Source: Mesostigma viride (Eukaryota > Streptophyta > Mesostigmatophyceae > Mesostigmatales > Mesostigmataceae). Taken from it: a stretch of 64,000 nt of DNA. Of the stretch, positions 20,471-32,928 are shown piece by piece; position 1 is the stretch's first letter, and the number at the start of each line of letters is the position of its first letter. The stretch lies in contig RPFO01000079.1 of assembly GCA_009746045.1 (NCBI GenBank), positions 509,712 through 573,711 of the forward strand, given 5' to 3'. A program made the translations under genes and the position numbers. A model generated the notes under the pieces. That model ran no database searches. It saw only the letters and a program-made list of their open reading frames with translations, and had not been told where the DNA came from.

Positions 20471-21654
20471 GGCATCTGGTGTGTGGCACATCATAGGCAC
20501 ACATAGTACATGGCTAAACAATGCTAAGGCATCAGCTGGTTGGGGGCCCATAATAGGCGTACATGTACAAGGCCACGGTGGCGAGGCCTGACTATTCATA
20601 CACTACTACTGCTGTATTCCCCTAAGCTGGGGTGTCTGGAGGTGCTGGGGCCGTGGGGGTCGCTTGCCAGGGCTTGTGGCCGACGTAGATGGCAGCCCCC
20701 TTCCAGTACACCGGCTTCCCCGCCGCGCGGTCTGCCGGAGCTGGAGGTAGGTTGGCCATAGCTCCCGTCGCCGTTGTTGCTGCGCCAGGGTCAAGTCGTC
20801 GTCCAGGGTGTAGTGAGTCTTCTCGAGCCGCTTGCGGCGTCTGAGAAACGAAATCTTGTACGCCGGGTTCTCAAAGATGAGAAGAAGCAGAGGCGCCCCT
20901 GCCTTACCCCGCGAGCGGGGAAGGCGGTGGGCCTCCAGATCATTGATCTCACCAATGAGGCCCATGCGGCCAAGGATTTCTCTCTGGCAAACGCCTGTGC
21001 AAGCGTCACGGAATTCTCACCTTCCACCAGGTCGAAGGCCGCGCTTGTCGAGCTCGGCCTCCTCGCGGAGGTCGAGGGTCTGCTGCTTTGAGCTGTGCTG
21101 CGACGGCCGAGGTGGTGGAGGTGGTGTGGTGCTTCAGCATGTCCGCCCAGGTCTGGGTGGGAGGGGCATCGCCAGCCGGGCCAGCGGGGGCTGGCTTGGC
21201 GGCAATGTCCTTCACCGCCTGGGCGGTGAGGCCTGCGGTGTTTTGCAGGCACTCGATGGCAATGGCGTTATCCTGGAGGCGCTTGTCGATGTCGCGGAGC
21301 TGGGCGGTGATGGAGGCGGTGGAGGCGGTGGTGGTGGTGGTGGGGGAGGCGAGGAGGGTGGAGGTGGTGGTGGAGATGGCGGGGAGAGCTCTCAGCAGCC
21401 AGCGTGCGGCCCACAGCTGCCACATGTGCAGCTAGGGGAGTCACGTGCTGCACATGAGAGGGCATCTTGAAGGTGGAGGAGGAAGGTGGATTCGGTCAAG
21501 GGGGCGGGCTTCAGAAGGTCCTCGGCAGAGCGCTTAAGGATGGTAAAGAGAGCGGCGCGAGCTGAAGGCGGCCGGGCGAGACCAGCCGGGCCCATGGTGG
21601 GTAACCATGTCAGATGCGGGGCGGGAAAACCGGCCATCAGCTCCATTGCGAAAA
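20425..21654 (-). pseudogene. LINE ORF1 protein remnant (coiled coil + RRM-CTD-like end)
   Basis: On the minus strand an N-terminal Thr/Ser-rich part is followed by a coiled-coil piece (LRDIDKRLQDNAIAIECLQN, about 21,310-21,245) and a WADMLKHH stretch. After frame changes comes an LINE-1 ORF1p-like C-terminal domain (LLLIFENPAYKISFLRRRKR, then LDDDLTLAQQQRRRELWPTYL, about 20,900-20,740). The C-terminal motif is shared with elements A and B, so these are related families. The 3' flank ends in an A/T tail that it shares with the convergent plus element ending at 20,470. No reverse transcriptase is present. Confidence 0.7.
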
Positions 21655-22050
21655 AAGTTGGGAGATAATGTAGCAAAGTATTCCCTTGCTTGCTTGATGG
21701 GGGTGGGGGAAGCCGCGAAACATAACTAAGCTATCTCTAAACTAAGGCTATGAAATCCTAGCTCAACTCTACTCGAAGCAAAGCGCCCGGCCCTTGCTCC
21801 TGGGGGGGGGGGGGTTGCCCACAGGGGCTGGCGTGTGGGCCTGGACAACGGTCTGCCACCTCTTGTTGTTCTGCATATAGCAGTCCGAGCAAGAGAGAGG
21901 GAGGAAATGCGGTGTTCAAGCTGGCCGGGCTGGGCCGGACCACTAGGTCGGCCAGCAGCTGATCTGTATAGTTCATGGCAGGTCTACCAACCCGTCGGGG
22001 TATGTCCTTTGGGCCAGGCCACTGGGTCAGGATATTCTGAGTTGGCACGC
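21655..22050 (-). mobile_element. LINE 3' end, second family (copy 3)
   Basis: This is an inverted relative of 2,870-3,222. It encodes PAMNYTDQLLADLVV, then the LLLGLL and Pro/Gly-rich tail. The GAAGCCGCGAAAC block and a TCTCCCAAC hairpin half follow at about 21,659-21,667. A poly-G of 12 bases at about 21,802 breaks the frame. It lies directly upstream of the ORF1 remnant in the same orientation, probably as a separate insertion. Confidence 0.65.
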
Positions 22051-22376
22051 CGCAAAGGTGAAAACCATTTGCATGTCGTGTGTAGAGCTAATTGTGCTAG
22101 CTAATTAGAGTATTATACTGTCAGTCACTTATTACTTTATGCATGCGCGCCAGCATGCATGTACTACTATATGCGCTGGCAGTGATGTGTGCATCTGTTT
22201 CACAACAGCACGGGCATGGGTAACTTTTGCATGCTGGATGTAAGTTGTGGAAGTTTTTTGCAAGTTTGTTTTACATTTGAAGTTGTAATCCTGAATCTAA
22301 AATTGTAAGCTATATCTACAGGATTAAATGTTTGCATATTTATCGTAGGAACAGCTCAGTCAGAGGTGCCAAGCCT

Positions 22377-25300
22377 TCAAGAATAAACCAAAAAATTTTC
22401 GCTGCCAATGTACTTGGCAAAAAATGACCGGCCCTGCCATGTTGGCTGTGAAAATGCGCAGCACTCCTTGGGGATGACGCACCCAGGAAGGAATGTGGTC
22501 CTGCATGCCCAGAGAGACATCAGCCGCCAAAAGGGAGAGACACAGCATGGAAACCGGGTCGCATCAGTCGAGGCTGCGGAGCGACGTATACTGCAAAAAT
22601 GAGGAACATGTGCACAAGTAAATGAGCAAGGTTTCCCAAAGAAGACCCAGCGTGCCTCCTCAAACATTGGAAAAACCATACTTCAGACATCAGGATGGAC
22701 AATCAGGGCGAAATTTGGCCAGGACAGACTGACCGGAACTAGACACATCCACGATGGTCTGAACGCCTGTTTACAGCACATCAAGCAAGACACTACAATC
22801 ACACTTGTGTTTTACATGGTATCGCGGCACGCAAGCAGCCCGATGGCCGTAACGTTGCATGCAACCATATGCAACGCCTAGCTGAACAAGCCGGCGGTGT
22901 AAGGGAAACGCCTGCATGGATGCAGCCGCGTGCAATATAGCGAGGGGTATGCCCTACTTGCGAAGCATGGCCTCTGCCAGTACGTAAGTTGCCTACACAG
23001 ATATCGCCAGGAATGAGATACCTGGTCGGGCACGTGGCTTGATCCCTTCCTGCCACCTGACTCATGCTATGGCCACGAAATAGCAAGCCCAAGTAAACCA
23101 TTGTCGTGTACCGGCCTAAGAGACGCTCGCCCTGAGCAAAATTTCAGCACCCTGCACCAGTATGCCCCACCCAAAGTATGCATCCCTGGCCCTCACCTGG
23201 CGGCATCCAGCAGGTGCGTACCCAGGCCCCTGCGCTGACGCGACGGGTGCACCCACAGGGCGCGTACGCCGCACACTGCCGAAGTCTGCGGGTGCTTCCG
23301 GCAAATCATCACTGAAGGGTTGGTAGGCTTACTGCTGGCACCCGCCGCAGTACTCCTGTCGCCTGCACGGGCGGATGCGGTGCTGTTGGCAGGACTAGCA
23401 GCCGCGGGTGTTGCCTGGATCTGGCCTGCCCTGAGGTGCCTGTCCAATGAGGGAGGCGGTTCCCATGACCCGAGTGGGTCCACGCTGCCGGAAGCACCAT
23501 CGCCAGGCATGCATGGTACGGGCGATGCATGCCAGCTGTCCGCATGCTCCGCGTGCACAGGCTGCCCCGACCGGTTGGGGTGTTGGGCCCCGACGTCATT
23601 GCAAGGCTCATGTGCCTGCTCGCCAACAGGCGTAATGTCGCCAGGCGTAGTGGGAACAGGCACGATGTCGCCAGGCATGTCGCTCATGCTGCCCGCAAGA
23701 CGACTTGGAGCATCGGCGCCACCTGACGGCATGCCGTGGGGGACATGTGACGCGGCGGTGGTCATCGTTGTGTGGGGACTTGCGCTTGCAAGCTGGAGGG
23801 TGCCCAGCGCATCGCGTTGTTCATGCAGTGGCATGGCCCCTTGTGTTCTGTGGTGGCATTCTGACATGGCCATGATGTCAGGCGTGTCGCAGGGGGGTCC
23901 TGGACCGTCGCCGGCCGTGTCTGTGCCAGCGCTAGTATCAGAAGCCGCACCACACGGGCAACCGGTGGCCATGCTGGCGTCTGCCACATCCGCATAGCCT
24001 CCACCGGGTGCCCTTGCCCCTGGACGCACGTGGGGGGAAGCACTGGAGGCTCTTGCAGCTGGCTTTCCCTCCTGTGCTGGCGCGCTGGCGTCCGCGGTGA
24101 TGGTCCCACTGCTGGCACCCGCGAGGGCAGCCCCCTCATGAGCGCCTGTCTCTTCCACTGCCACCGCATGGGTGGCGGATGGCGGCACAAACAGGCGGTA
24201 GGCCAGCGACACGGGCTCCACGAACGCGGCCGCCAGCACGCGCCTGGTGTCCGAGACGACCAGGTACACCTGGGCGGGGCGGGGGAGAGGGGTGTGATGG
24301 GTAGACGGTGGAAGAGGTGGTGATGGCATCCCACGGGTAGCCAAGTGGGTACATGGTGACAGCGCGGTGGGGGGATGTGTGAGGACATCATGTGCCAAGA
24401 GATGAGACAAAGAGAGAGAGGATAAGGGCATGCCCATCCAGCTGGGTTGGCCTCACAGAAGGAATGAGGACAGCAGTGACACAGGGTTGCAAAGTGACGG
24501 AGGAGGGAAACTGATTATGGACAGGCATAGAGCCACCGATGCTGGCCCCGGCCAGATGAACCAGATAACATGCAAGGAAGCTACGCACTAATGAGCCAAG
24601 AGGCACTTAGGCAGGCCGTTAACAAGGAACCAAGCAACCTTAAAATATCTCCATGAATTAAAAGTAGAACTATCTATCAATCATTAATGGAAGCAGGCAC
24701 ACCTTCCCACACACATTCGCTATGTGGGGGAAACAGGATTTTTTTGTGCCGAGACATCGCGATCCACCAGGACAGGCGTCTCGATGCAAAGGCCGTGACA
24801 TGGATGGTTCAGCGACGTGTGTCTAAATGGGGTGGATCCTGCACCCGCTCACACGATTGGGCAGCATCACAAAGTAAGCAACAGGCCAGTAAGAGCCCTC
24901 GCGTTCTTATGGAGACGAGCATGCGCACGTACGTGGCAGTGTTTGGCGAGCAGCCATCCCTCAGGAAGGCCCAGCGCCTGTTGGACGAGCGAGGCCACCT
25001 CTTGCACCTGACAGGGAGGAGGAAGGCAAGAAAATGCGAGGAAATGCGCAGCAGCCAAACATGTCAAAATGATGTAGGTCGCGGACTCAAGGGTGGGAGA
25101 GAGTACAATGGTGTGCAGTGGTGGATACCACCCAAAGCTGGGGGCTGCGAGATCATCGTCTTTCTATAGCACAATATCATGTGCGTGTGCGTAGGGTGGG
25201 GTCAGGGGTGGGCATTCCCGATGATGCATGTCCCAGCAACCCCTCTGTGGCTGCCCAGTACCCACCTGGGTGGGTGTGCTGGTGGGCAATACCACAAATC

Positions 25301-28300
25301 TGGCCCACCCCCCCTCGGTGCGTGAAACTTGCGGGTGGCGGGGCAGTGGGAAATACGTGCGTGGCAGGTGGCAGGCGAAGGGAAGGGATGTCAACAGAAA
25401 GGATGCGCGGGGACATGCAAGGCGTACGGCGCGCTTTACCTTCTTGCGGTGCCCCGGCGGGTCGCCCGGCAGCACCAACACGAGGCGCTCCCCCGTCCCT
25501 GCCACCTGTCCAATCACGCGCTCGTTGCGCCAGCCCTGCGTGGCGAAGCGAGTGGAGCGAATGGCAAAGAGGGCGATGGGCAACCATCAAACAGGGCCAT
25601 GGGCAAAACAACGTATACCGGGCTAAACTGCCTGAAAAAATAACAGTGTGGATGGAGGGGGGAAGAATGTGGCACAGTTCTTCCTTGTGGTGCAACCTAT
25701 TACTGCGCCCTATCAATGCACCCTATCAATGCACCCCATCAGTGCGCCCGTTACTGCGCCCTGCTACTACGCCTCATACCATTGCAACATCTGCTTCGTG
25801 TCGCGTGCAGGTGAGGGCATGTGAGGGTAGCCCAGGACATGACAAGCCAAGACCGATGTGCCCGCGGGGCGCGTCGACAGGACCTATGGCTTTGCAAGGC
25901 AACTACCCAACGGTTACAGTGACCACTGTAGTGACCAACGGGGTCCATGCTATGGCTTTGCAAGTCGCTTGCTCGCGGGTGGTGGGACACCTCGTCGATA
26001 GCCGCAGCCACGTCTCTCAGAAAGACCAGGTGTGAGGGGAAGGATCAGCGTCCCCGCGGCCAGTAGTGACCATGGTGGCAGTAGCTCGGCACGTTGGCAT
26101 GCCCACCTGGAGAGGTGATAAGGCCACCCCTACGAGCTTTGGCCTGATGAAAGATGGCATGGCAGTACCATCACCACGCCCCCACCGCTAAATATGTAGA
26201 CAACTATGGCCCACATCCTCAGTACTGGCCCTGGGTACCATCGCAACACTCTCCCTCGCACCGCTCGCGGTAACAGCACGCAGGCAGGCCTAGCCGAACT
26301 GCGGCACCGGGCACGAGGGAAGGAAGTCAGCACTCCCCACTCAGCAACTCCCTTAGCTTGGGCTACAGTAGACAGTGGCGACGATGGCGTGTCGCATCCC
26401 AGGGATTCTAGAAGGTCTAGGACAGGGCGGGAGAGGACAGGAGAACAGGCGCTTGGCTGCCCCTGTAGGATATGCCCCACTGACTGCCCCGCTGCTTGCG
26501 ATAGGTCGATTGCTACCAACAGTCGACCGTGGGTACGCGCCTGGCTGTGTTTGTCCAGCCCCAGGCAGACAAAAGCACCGCGGACGACGTTTGGGGGCTA
26601 ACCAACACCCTGCCCAGTCCCTGTTGAATGCTAACATACAAACAGACAGACATCATGCCTACCTGGAAGGCCACCCCCCTCAGCGCTTGTGCATGGAACT
26701 GCTGATGCAGGCGCTCCTCTTCGGCGACTCCGCACGCGTACACCAGGCCGCACGCGGGGCAGGTGGCGTAGGCAAAGTTGGCCTGGGGGGGGGGGGGGGG
26801 GGCATGGGGGGATATGGGGGGGGACATGAGGGGGAGGGGGTTCATGTGCGCTTGTGAGGATCATTGGCTAGATGGCCGGTTGGTGGGTGGTTGGGTGGCA
26901 GGTGGGCAGGTGTGTGTGCATCAGCCAAAGCACCCGGGCCACATCAAATGGAGGCATGGACAGGGTGCCCAGGAGCGCAGACCTTACGCAGAAGGGCTCC
27001 CCAATACGCTTGCTTGATGACAGCAAACCTGATCCATCCGCTAGACAGCCGTGCCCCACCATGAACACGCATGAGGCACAGCACACACATCCCCTGCATG
27101 CGCACGTGCCGCGTCGCTAGTCATTTGCTGCACGTGCCACGTCATTAGAGACATCCCCTGTACAAACAAACAGCCGCGCCGTTAATCGTACCTGGCCCAG
27201 GTCCAAGTAGAGCTGCTGCAACGCCGCCCTGGGTGCTTTGGGACGGGCAGCCGACAGTGCCGGTGCTCCCCTTTCGTCGGCGCGGGTGGTGGCTCTGGTG
27301 TTGGGGGAGTGATGCGGTGAGTGACGAGAAGAGCTGGCGCCGACACCCTCTTCCTGCCCCTCACCTGGAAGCTCAACGCTGCGTGAAGGGCGCCCCATGG
27401 GGAAAAGCCATGCCACCCAAACAAGGGAGATATAATTAGTTTCCAGACTACGAGGGAAATAAAATTAATTTCCACACATAAGAATAACCGAGACGCAATG
27501 GTTGGTGCGCTGCTGTGCAAATCTGCTTCGGTGCGAACTGTTAAGCATCAGCAGCATGTCAAGCAACTACAACACCTCATGCGACTCGTGTACCCTGGCA
27601 GTCATCCACAAACTCTTGCCCCCCTCCCCCCCTCCCACCCCCACCATCTCACTTTCTCTGTCTTAAATCCAATCCGGTGCTCCTAGATATTACCATGACA
27701 GCCGCTCAGGCTTGCGTTCTTCCTCACAGACAACTCAACAGTAAGACATGTACAGGCGTTGGCACGCCAATCGCCTGGTATAAGTTTCCTAACTTAAATT
27801 CAAACACGTGCCAGCATTTCAGCAATGACAGTGGCTCCTTTCTATCCAGAATGTCATGCAGGTGAGAATCCAACACGGAGCCGACCGGGATGGAAATTAA
27901 AACAGGCCCAGCAGTAAAACACAGCAGCGCCCATGGAGAGCGGAGACAAAATTTACACCCGCACAAACACAATCACGTACCCAGGCGGCTTCAGGGCACG
28001 CTTGCGTCGTCTCTGGTAGACCACCGGGCGGTCGATGACGTCAACAGCCGAGAGGACCGATGGTCCCGTGTCTTCACCGGCAGAACGGCCAGCCGACGAG
28101 GTGGGGGACGTCTGGAGGCCAGCGCTGCTAGGCACAGCCACTTCGTCCAGCTCCGGGCGTACCTTAACGTTGCAATGGGCAGTCTGCGTGGCCTCGGCAA
28201 GTTGTCGCGGCGGCTCTGCGCATTTGCCTTCACCAGGCGAATCCACACGAAATCTTTTGCCAGCCCCTCCACTTGCATTACCACCCAAGAAGAAATCGCT

Positions 28301-28348
28301 TATCTTGGACTGTTTCTCCAACTGCTTATCACAGCCCTCTCGTGGCAT
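22377..28348 (-). CDS. CTF7: Sister-chromatid cohesion acetyltransferase CTF7/ECO1
   Basis: Seven exons: 28348-27981, 27378-27192, 26782-26663, 25535-25440, 25007-24933, 24269-23197 and 22500-22377. They total 2,043 bp (680 aa) and all phases close. A PIP box, QSKISDFF, at residues 13-20 would dock it on PCNA. The family zinc finger is at C193, C196, H211 and H215 (CPACG...LHQQFH). It is followed by GWRNERVIGQ, then the GNAT fold: LPEGWLLAKHCHVYLVVSD, ICRKHPQTSAVCGVRALWVH, and the acetyl-CoA loop QRRGLG at 627-632. The last exon gives FSQPTWQGRSFFAKYIG and the terminal FLVYS typical of the family. Eco1 enzymes acetylate SMC3 during S phase. Exon 6 carries an unusual insert of roughly 280 residues, Ala/Gly/Pro/Ser/His-rich, between two acetyltransferase segments. 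Exon 2 start (27378) was chosen because it is the acceptor that fits the phase. Confidence 0.93.
23330..24160 (-). other. Low-complexity insertion within the CTF7 acetyltransferase domain
   Basis: Exon 6 stays open for 1,073 bp. Only its first 30 or so codons and last 45 or so codons are conserved family sequence. The middle encodes a disordered stretch rich in Ala, Gly, Thr, Pro, Met and His, with repeated MPGD/TPGDI-type motifs (about 23,700-23,490). No splice-site pair that would remove it cleanly was obvious, though an unrecognised intron is possible. Confidence 0.6.
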
Positions 28349-29189
28349 CTGTTAACGTCGCTGCACCAGACCGTATAGCATCGTTTTTCCGCACGGATTT
28401 CTACAGCAGCAATCTGCCACGACGGCAGCCCTCGTCACGCAGGGCATACGATGAGTTATCACGAGAATCGGTCGCAAACTAATAGCTGCTGGAAATGGAA
28501 CCGAAGTGGTTTCCCCAGCAGCTATAGCCCGACTGATACCCCGCAATCCCGGCTAATTGCCCCGCCGGGCGATGAGACCATCTTCACCTATCAACGCAGC
28601 ACGTCCGCCAAGCTTCACAACCGTGGTTCAGTTTTGCAGAAAGCCCATGCAGTGCTACGTTTCGCGCCTGCTGCGTGAATGGGCGCCATTATCACCACCG
28701 AAAATGACATTCGCTCTCCGCGCGGGAGTCTTGTTTGAACTAACGCCCACGCACGTCAGAATTAAGTGGGCAGACAACTCCTGTCGCGGGAACGTCCTAT
28801 TACTCCTCCTATCCAGGTCACGTGCCCAGGGCGCTCCGCCCGGCGCCCAGGCCCTGCTCAGATGACACGTACGTCAAGAAGGTGACATCCTTGATCCTTG
28901 CAACTGAAGCTCTGCCCACACCAATTTATACACACCAGTTGAGACTGTTACTTAGGCGAGCCGCGAAATCTTCTGATGGCATGGAAAAAAGTGGCCATAC
29001 GCATTGAAACGGTAGGAAAGCTCGTCGGCAATATCTTTTTCACGAACATGACGCCATCTGGCCAGCCAATTTGCATGACAGGTCCCCGCGGAGGCCCCAA
29101 AATTAAAGATGAAAATTCTGCCCTGATGGTACCCCCGGAAGCGTGAGGAGGACTTTTACCAGTCAATTTAAGCTGTCGTCGTAAAAGCT
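28349..29189. promoter_or_regulatory. Divergent intergenic region CTF7 / GH2 glycosidase
   Basis: The two start codons are 841 bp apart on opposite strands, so both promoters and 5' leaders lie here. Composition is mixed, with no tandem repeats, unlike the flanking introns. I found no motif I can assign with confidence. Confidence 0.5.
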
Positions 29190-32100
29190 ATGGCGTTTCT
29201 TTGGGGGAGCGGGCCGGCCGGAAAACGAGGGACGGGGCGCTTATACCGAGCTTTGCCGTTGGCATACGTGCTGCTGGCTTGCGCGATCGTGTGCACCGCG
29301 CATAGCTCTAACCACCCTCGTAGGCTCCATAGGAGGGCGCAAACGTTAGCATCTTCGGAAACTATGCCTTTCTGGCCGCAATACCCGCGGCGAAGTATCC
29401 AGATGTTGGACGGTGAATGGCAATTCGATCTGGGAGGCAGTATTGACCCTGAGCTAGTGGACCCCAGCACGGTCATCACATCGCGGACGGCGACGGTCCC
29501 ATCCGCGTACGACGTGGCGCCTCCTGGAGAGTGCGGTTATCGGGGTGTTGCCTTTTATAGAAAGCAAGTGAACATCCGCAAGGGTGCCGCGGGTTTGCTG
29601 TACTTTGCCGCCTGCTCCTTCTATTGCCGGGTATGACCTCCAGGCACCCCCCCTTTTGCTTTGGGTAGAATTTTTTTTATTTGCCAGGCATCTTCTTTCT
29701 GGATCGCTTGTTTTCGATATGTACATGAGTTGCCTATGGCTCAAAGCTCAGATCGTTACAGCGCAGGGCATGCACCGCATGTGTGCCCATGGCAGGCATC
29801 GTTGGCTCTGACACACCGGCCAGGTGGCAACCCCCGTCCTGTGGGCATTGCCAGGTGTTCGTCAACAACGTGTTCATCGGTGATCATCGTATCGGTGGCT
29901 ACAGCCCCTTCTGGCTCGCCCTGCCTGCTTCTGTCACAAGCGCTGGGGCTACGTCCCGCCCTCATGCTGGCGCACGCGGCACAAAGACCTCTGCGCCCAA
30001 TGCGAGCGGCACCACATCGCTGGAGCTGTTGGTGGTGGTGGACAACCGGTTTAACACCACGCTCGCACCCACGTTTACGGGGGGGGACTTTTACTTCTAC
30101 GGAGGCACGTGTCTGGCCCTGCTTGCTTCCTGCGTGCCTGCTTCTACTGCCTGCTTGCTAGAGCGCACCCACGTAACATCGCACTGGCCCATACATACAC
30201 CTCTGCCTTGCCCTCGCCCCGTTCGACAAGGTCAAGTTCAAGTTTGTGGGAACCCAGGCTACAGTACAACGGTTGTTCCGGTGCCGTCATCTGCCACCTG
30301 GTGCCATAGCCCATGGTTTGTTTGCACCGCCACCGTCCCGTGCTCCCATGCCCTCTGATCGTCTGATCATCTGCTGCTAACATTGCTGCACGTGACATGC
30401 CACATGGCGCGCGCAGGCATCACCCGCAGCGTAGCGCTCCACGAGCTGCCACCTGTCACGCTCACGTCGCACGCCTACATCCACCAGGTGGCCACCTTCA
30501 CGCGCGACGTCGCCGCGGGACTAGCCGACGTCACCGTGTGGCTGCGCCGCCCCTGCATGGGGACAGGTGCCGGCAACCACCACCAGATGGCCGCCTGCCC
30601 CCCATCAGCAACACAGTACTCCACCGCTACGGCGTCCCCAGCTGCCTCCTCCGTCTGGCTCCTCCTTGAGTGGGATGCAAGGCCCTCCTCCCGCCTCATT
30701 GCGCGCGGTGCGGTGGACGCCGATGGCCGTGTGGTACTGCGCGGCCTGCGTGTGCCAGGTGCCACCGCGTGGTCACTCGAGAGCCCCAACCTGCACACGC
30801 TGTCGGTCTCATTACTGGACCTGCCCACCGATGGCCCCAGTTGGCCCACCGTACTCGACCTCCACTCTCCAGCACTCGCAGATGGCCCTGTCGTGGACAC
30901 GGTGGTGGTCCGATTTGGCCTGCGTGTGGTGGGCATTAACGCATCCACCGGCCGCCTCACGCTCAACAGTCGCACCGTCAAGCTCAAGGGGGTGAATCGG
31001 CACACCATGTGGCCTGACACAGGCGCCGCTCTGACGCTTGATCAGGTTCTGACGGACGTCACGTTGCTCAAGCAGCTGGGCGCCAATTTTGTGCGCGGAG
31101 CGCACTACCCGCAGGTGAGGGGGCGCATACACGACCTGCAGTTGAGGGGGGGCGTAGGCTAGAACTGCCTGCCCACGAGACACGTGTCCGCCTGCTCGAT
31201 AATGTTGCTCTGGGGTGTGGGGCGCCAGCAGTCACTGTTGTGCACCTTGTCCCCCTTCCCCATCCGTGCATGCTGGCCATGCAATGATGTCATGCATGTT
31301 CCTCCTCTTGGACAGGGCGGCTCCTCCAGGTTGCAAACGCTGTGTGCCGGGTGTCCGCTCTTGCCGTGGCAGGAGCGCACTCGACACAGAACACGCGCGC
31401 ACCCACCCTTGGGCACACAGTAGAGCTTGACTCCACTTTCCCTCGGCTGGCACACCACCCAAATCGTCTTCTCTTGGCTTGGCTCCTGTTTGGTCTTGGA
31501 TCCTCATGTGGTATGTGCGACCCAGACTTCTCTCTTTGACCAATTTAATTGTCTGCTCTGGTCTGGTCTTCTCTTCGTTGTTCTTTCGTGGGTGGCAAAC
31601 ACGCGACGGCTCGTGCTGACATCATCGGGTCGCCTCGGCCACAGGACCAGCGGTTTCTGGACTTGATGGACGAAGCAGGCATCGCGGTGTGGGAGGAGAC
31701 GCTGGGCCCGAGCGTGACGTTGGACCACCTGCACGATGCGGCCTTCATGGCGGCCCACCTCGCGGCGGTGGAGGAAATGGTGCTTGCGTCCATCAACCAC
31801 CCGAGCGTGCTCCTGCTGGCGTTCTTCAATGAGGGGCCCAGCAAGGACCCTGCCGCGTGCAACGGCTACAACGCTTCCGCTGCTGCCATACGCGCGCTGG
31901 TGGGCACCTGGGCGGATACAGCCAGCGGCTGCCAGCACGTATCCACGGCTTCCATCGAGACCCCCCCTGCTGGACTAGCCACCGCCATGGACACAGATAT
32001 TCGCAATATAGATTACAATGCTAAGGTCAAGGGGACCATTTCGGATAACGATTCGCATGGACCTGCCGTTGCAGACCTGCGGGTGTCCTCGGTCGCGCTG

Positions 32101-32928
32101 GGTCCGCCCCCAGCCAGCCGGCTGGTTACGTGGGCCAGCAACGCGGCGCGCGATGACCAGTGCTTGCCCATCGCGGACGTGATCAGCTTCAACTCGTACC
32201 CTGGCTGGTACTTTGGCCTGAACACGTCGCTCCACTGGCCCGCCAAGTTCTGGAAGGAGCAGCTCGTGTTCTGGGTGCGCCAGCATTACCCGCACAAGCC
32301 GTTCCTCATCTCTGAGACGGGAGCCGGCGCGGTCTACGAGTGGCGCAATGCCACGCATAAAAGCCTGGAGGGGCAGGGGGGTCATGACATGTCGCCCGCA
32401 TGGACAGCAGGCCACGGCGGGGATGGCCCGCTCGCATCCTATGTGGCAACGGGGGGGCGCAGCGTTCTCTCCCAGCGCTTGTCCCAGCGAGCAAGGCTGG
32501 CAGCGGGACAAGCGGGGCAAGCTGGCAAGCTTGTCTCGGTAGCAGTGGGCGATGCCAAGCCTCCCCGTTGGTCTCAGGAGTACCAGATGCAGCTGGTGGC
32601 GGGAATCGCAAAGTATGCTGTGGAAGCGGACGCGGTCAGTGGTATTGCATTCTGGCAGATGACGGACACAAAGGCGAGTGATGATGAGACGGAGGCATGT
32701 GGCGCGTGCGACTACGCACCCCACCCCCCTGACCTGAGCAAGCCATGGGACTGCCTGTACATAAACGTTACCTGCCGCCGGCCAGGTGGCGAGAATCACA
32801 AAGGTCTGGTTGATTTTTGGCGGAGGAAGAAGATCTCATATGATGCTGTAGCAAGTATTTATAAGGGCGCAGGTCCTCAGGATACACTGCGAGAGCGGAA
32901 TTCGGGCTTCCACGCTCAAAACCAGTAA
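29190..32928 (+). CDS. Secreted GH2-family glycoside hydrolase, beta-glucuronidase-like
   Basis: Exons are 29190-29630, 29855-30104, 30417-31114 and 31645-32928 (2,673 bp, 890 aa). Residues about 17-40 are a hydrophobic signal or anchor (ALPLAYVLLACAIVCTAHS). The N-terminal sugar-binding jelly roll includes LDGEWQFDLGG, AYDVAPPGECGYRGVAFYRK and VFVNNVFIGDHRIGGYSPFW. It is followed by FYGGITRSVAL, an immunoglobulin-like middle, and the TIM barrel from about LKGVNRHTMWPDTG. The predicted acid/base is Glu526 in FFNEG and the nucleophile Glu687 in LISETGAGAVYEW. DVISFNSYPGWY resembles the GUS signature DVI-N-Y-W. Substrate cannot be fixed; beta-galactosidase or another GH2 activity is possible. 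Intron 2 needs a GC donor (GGAG/GCACGT) to keep the frame. Several N-glycosylation sites fit secretion or vacuolar delivery. Confidence 0.88.

Noticed and set aside
29190-32928. Calling the GH2 enzyme a beta-galactosidase (lacZ type)
   Set aside because: The DVI-N-Y-W motif and domain spacing look closer to beta-glucuronidase, but substrate cannot be settled, so no symbol was given.
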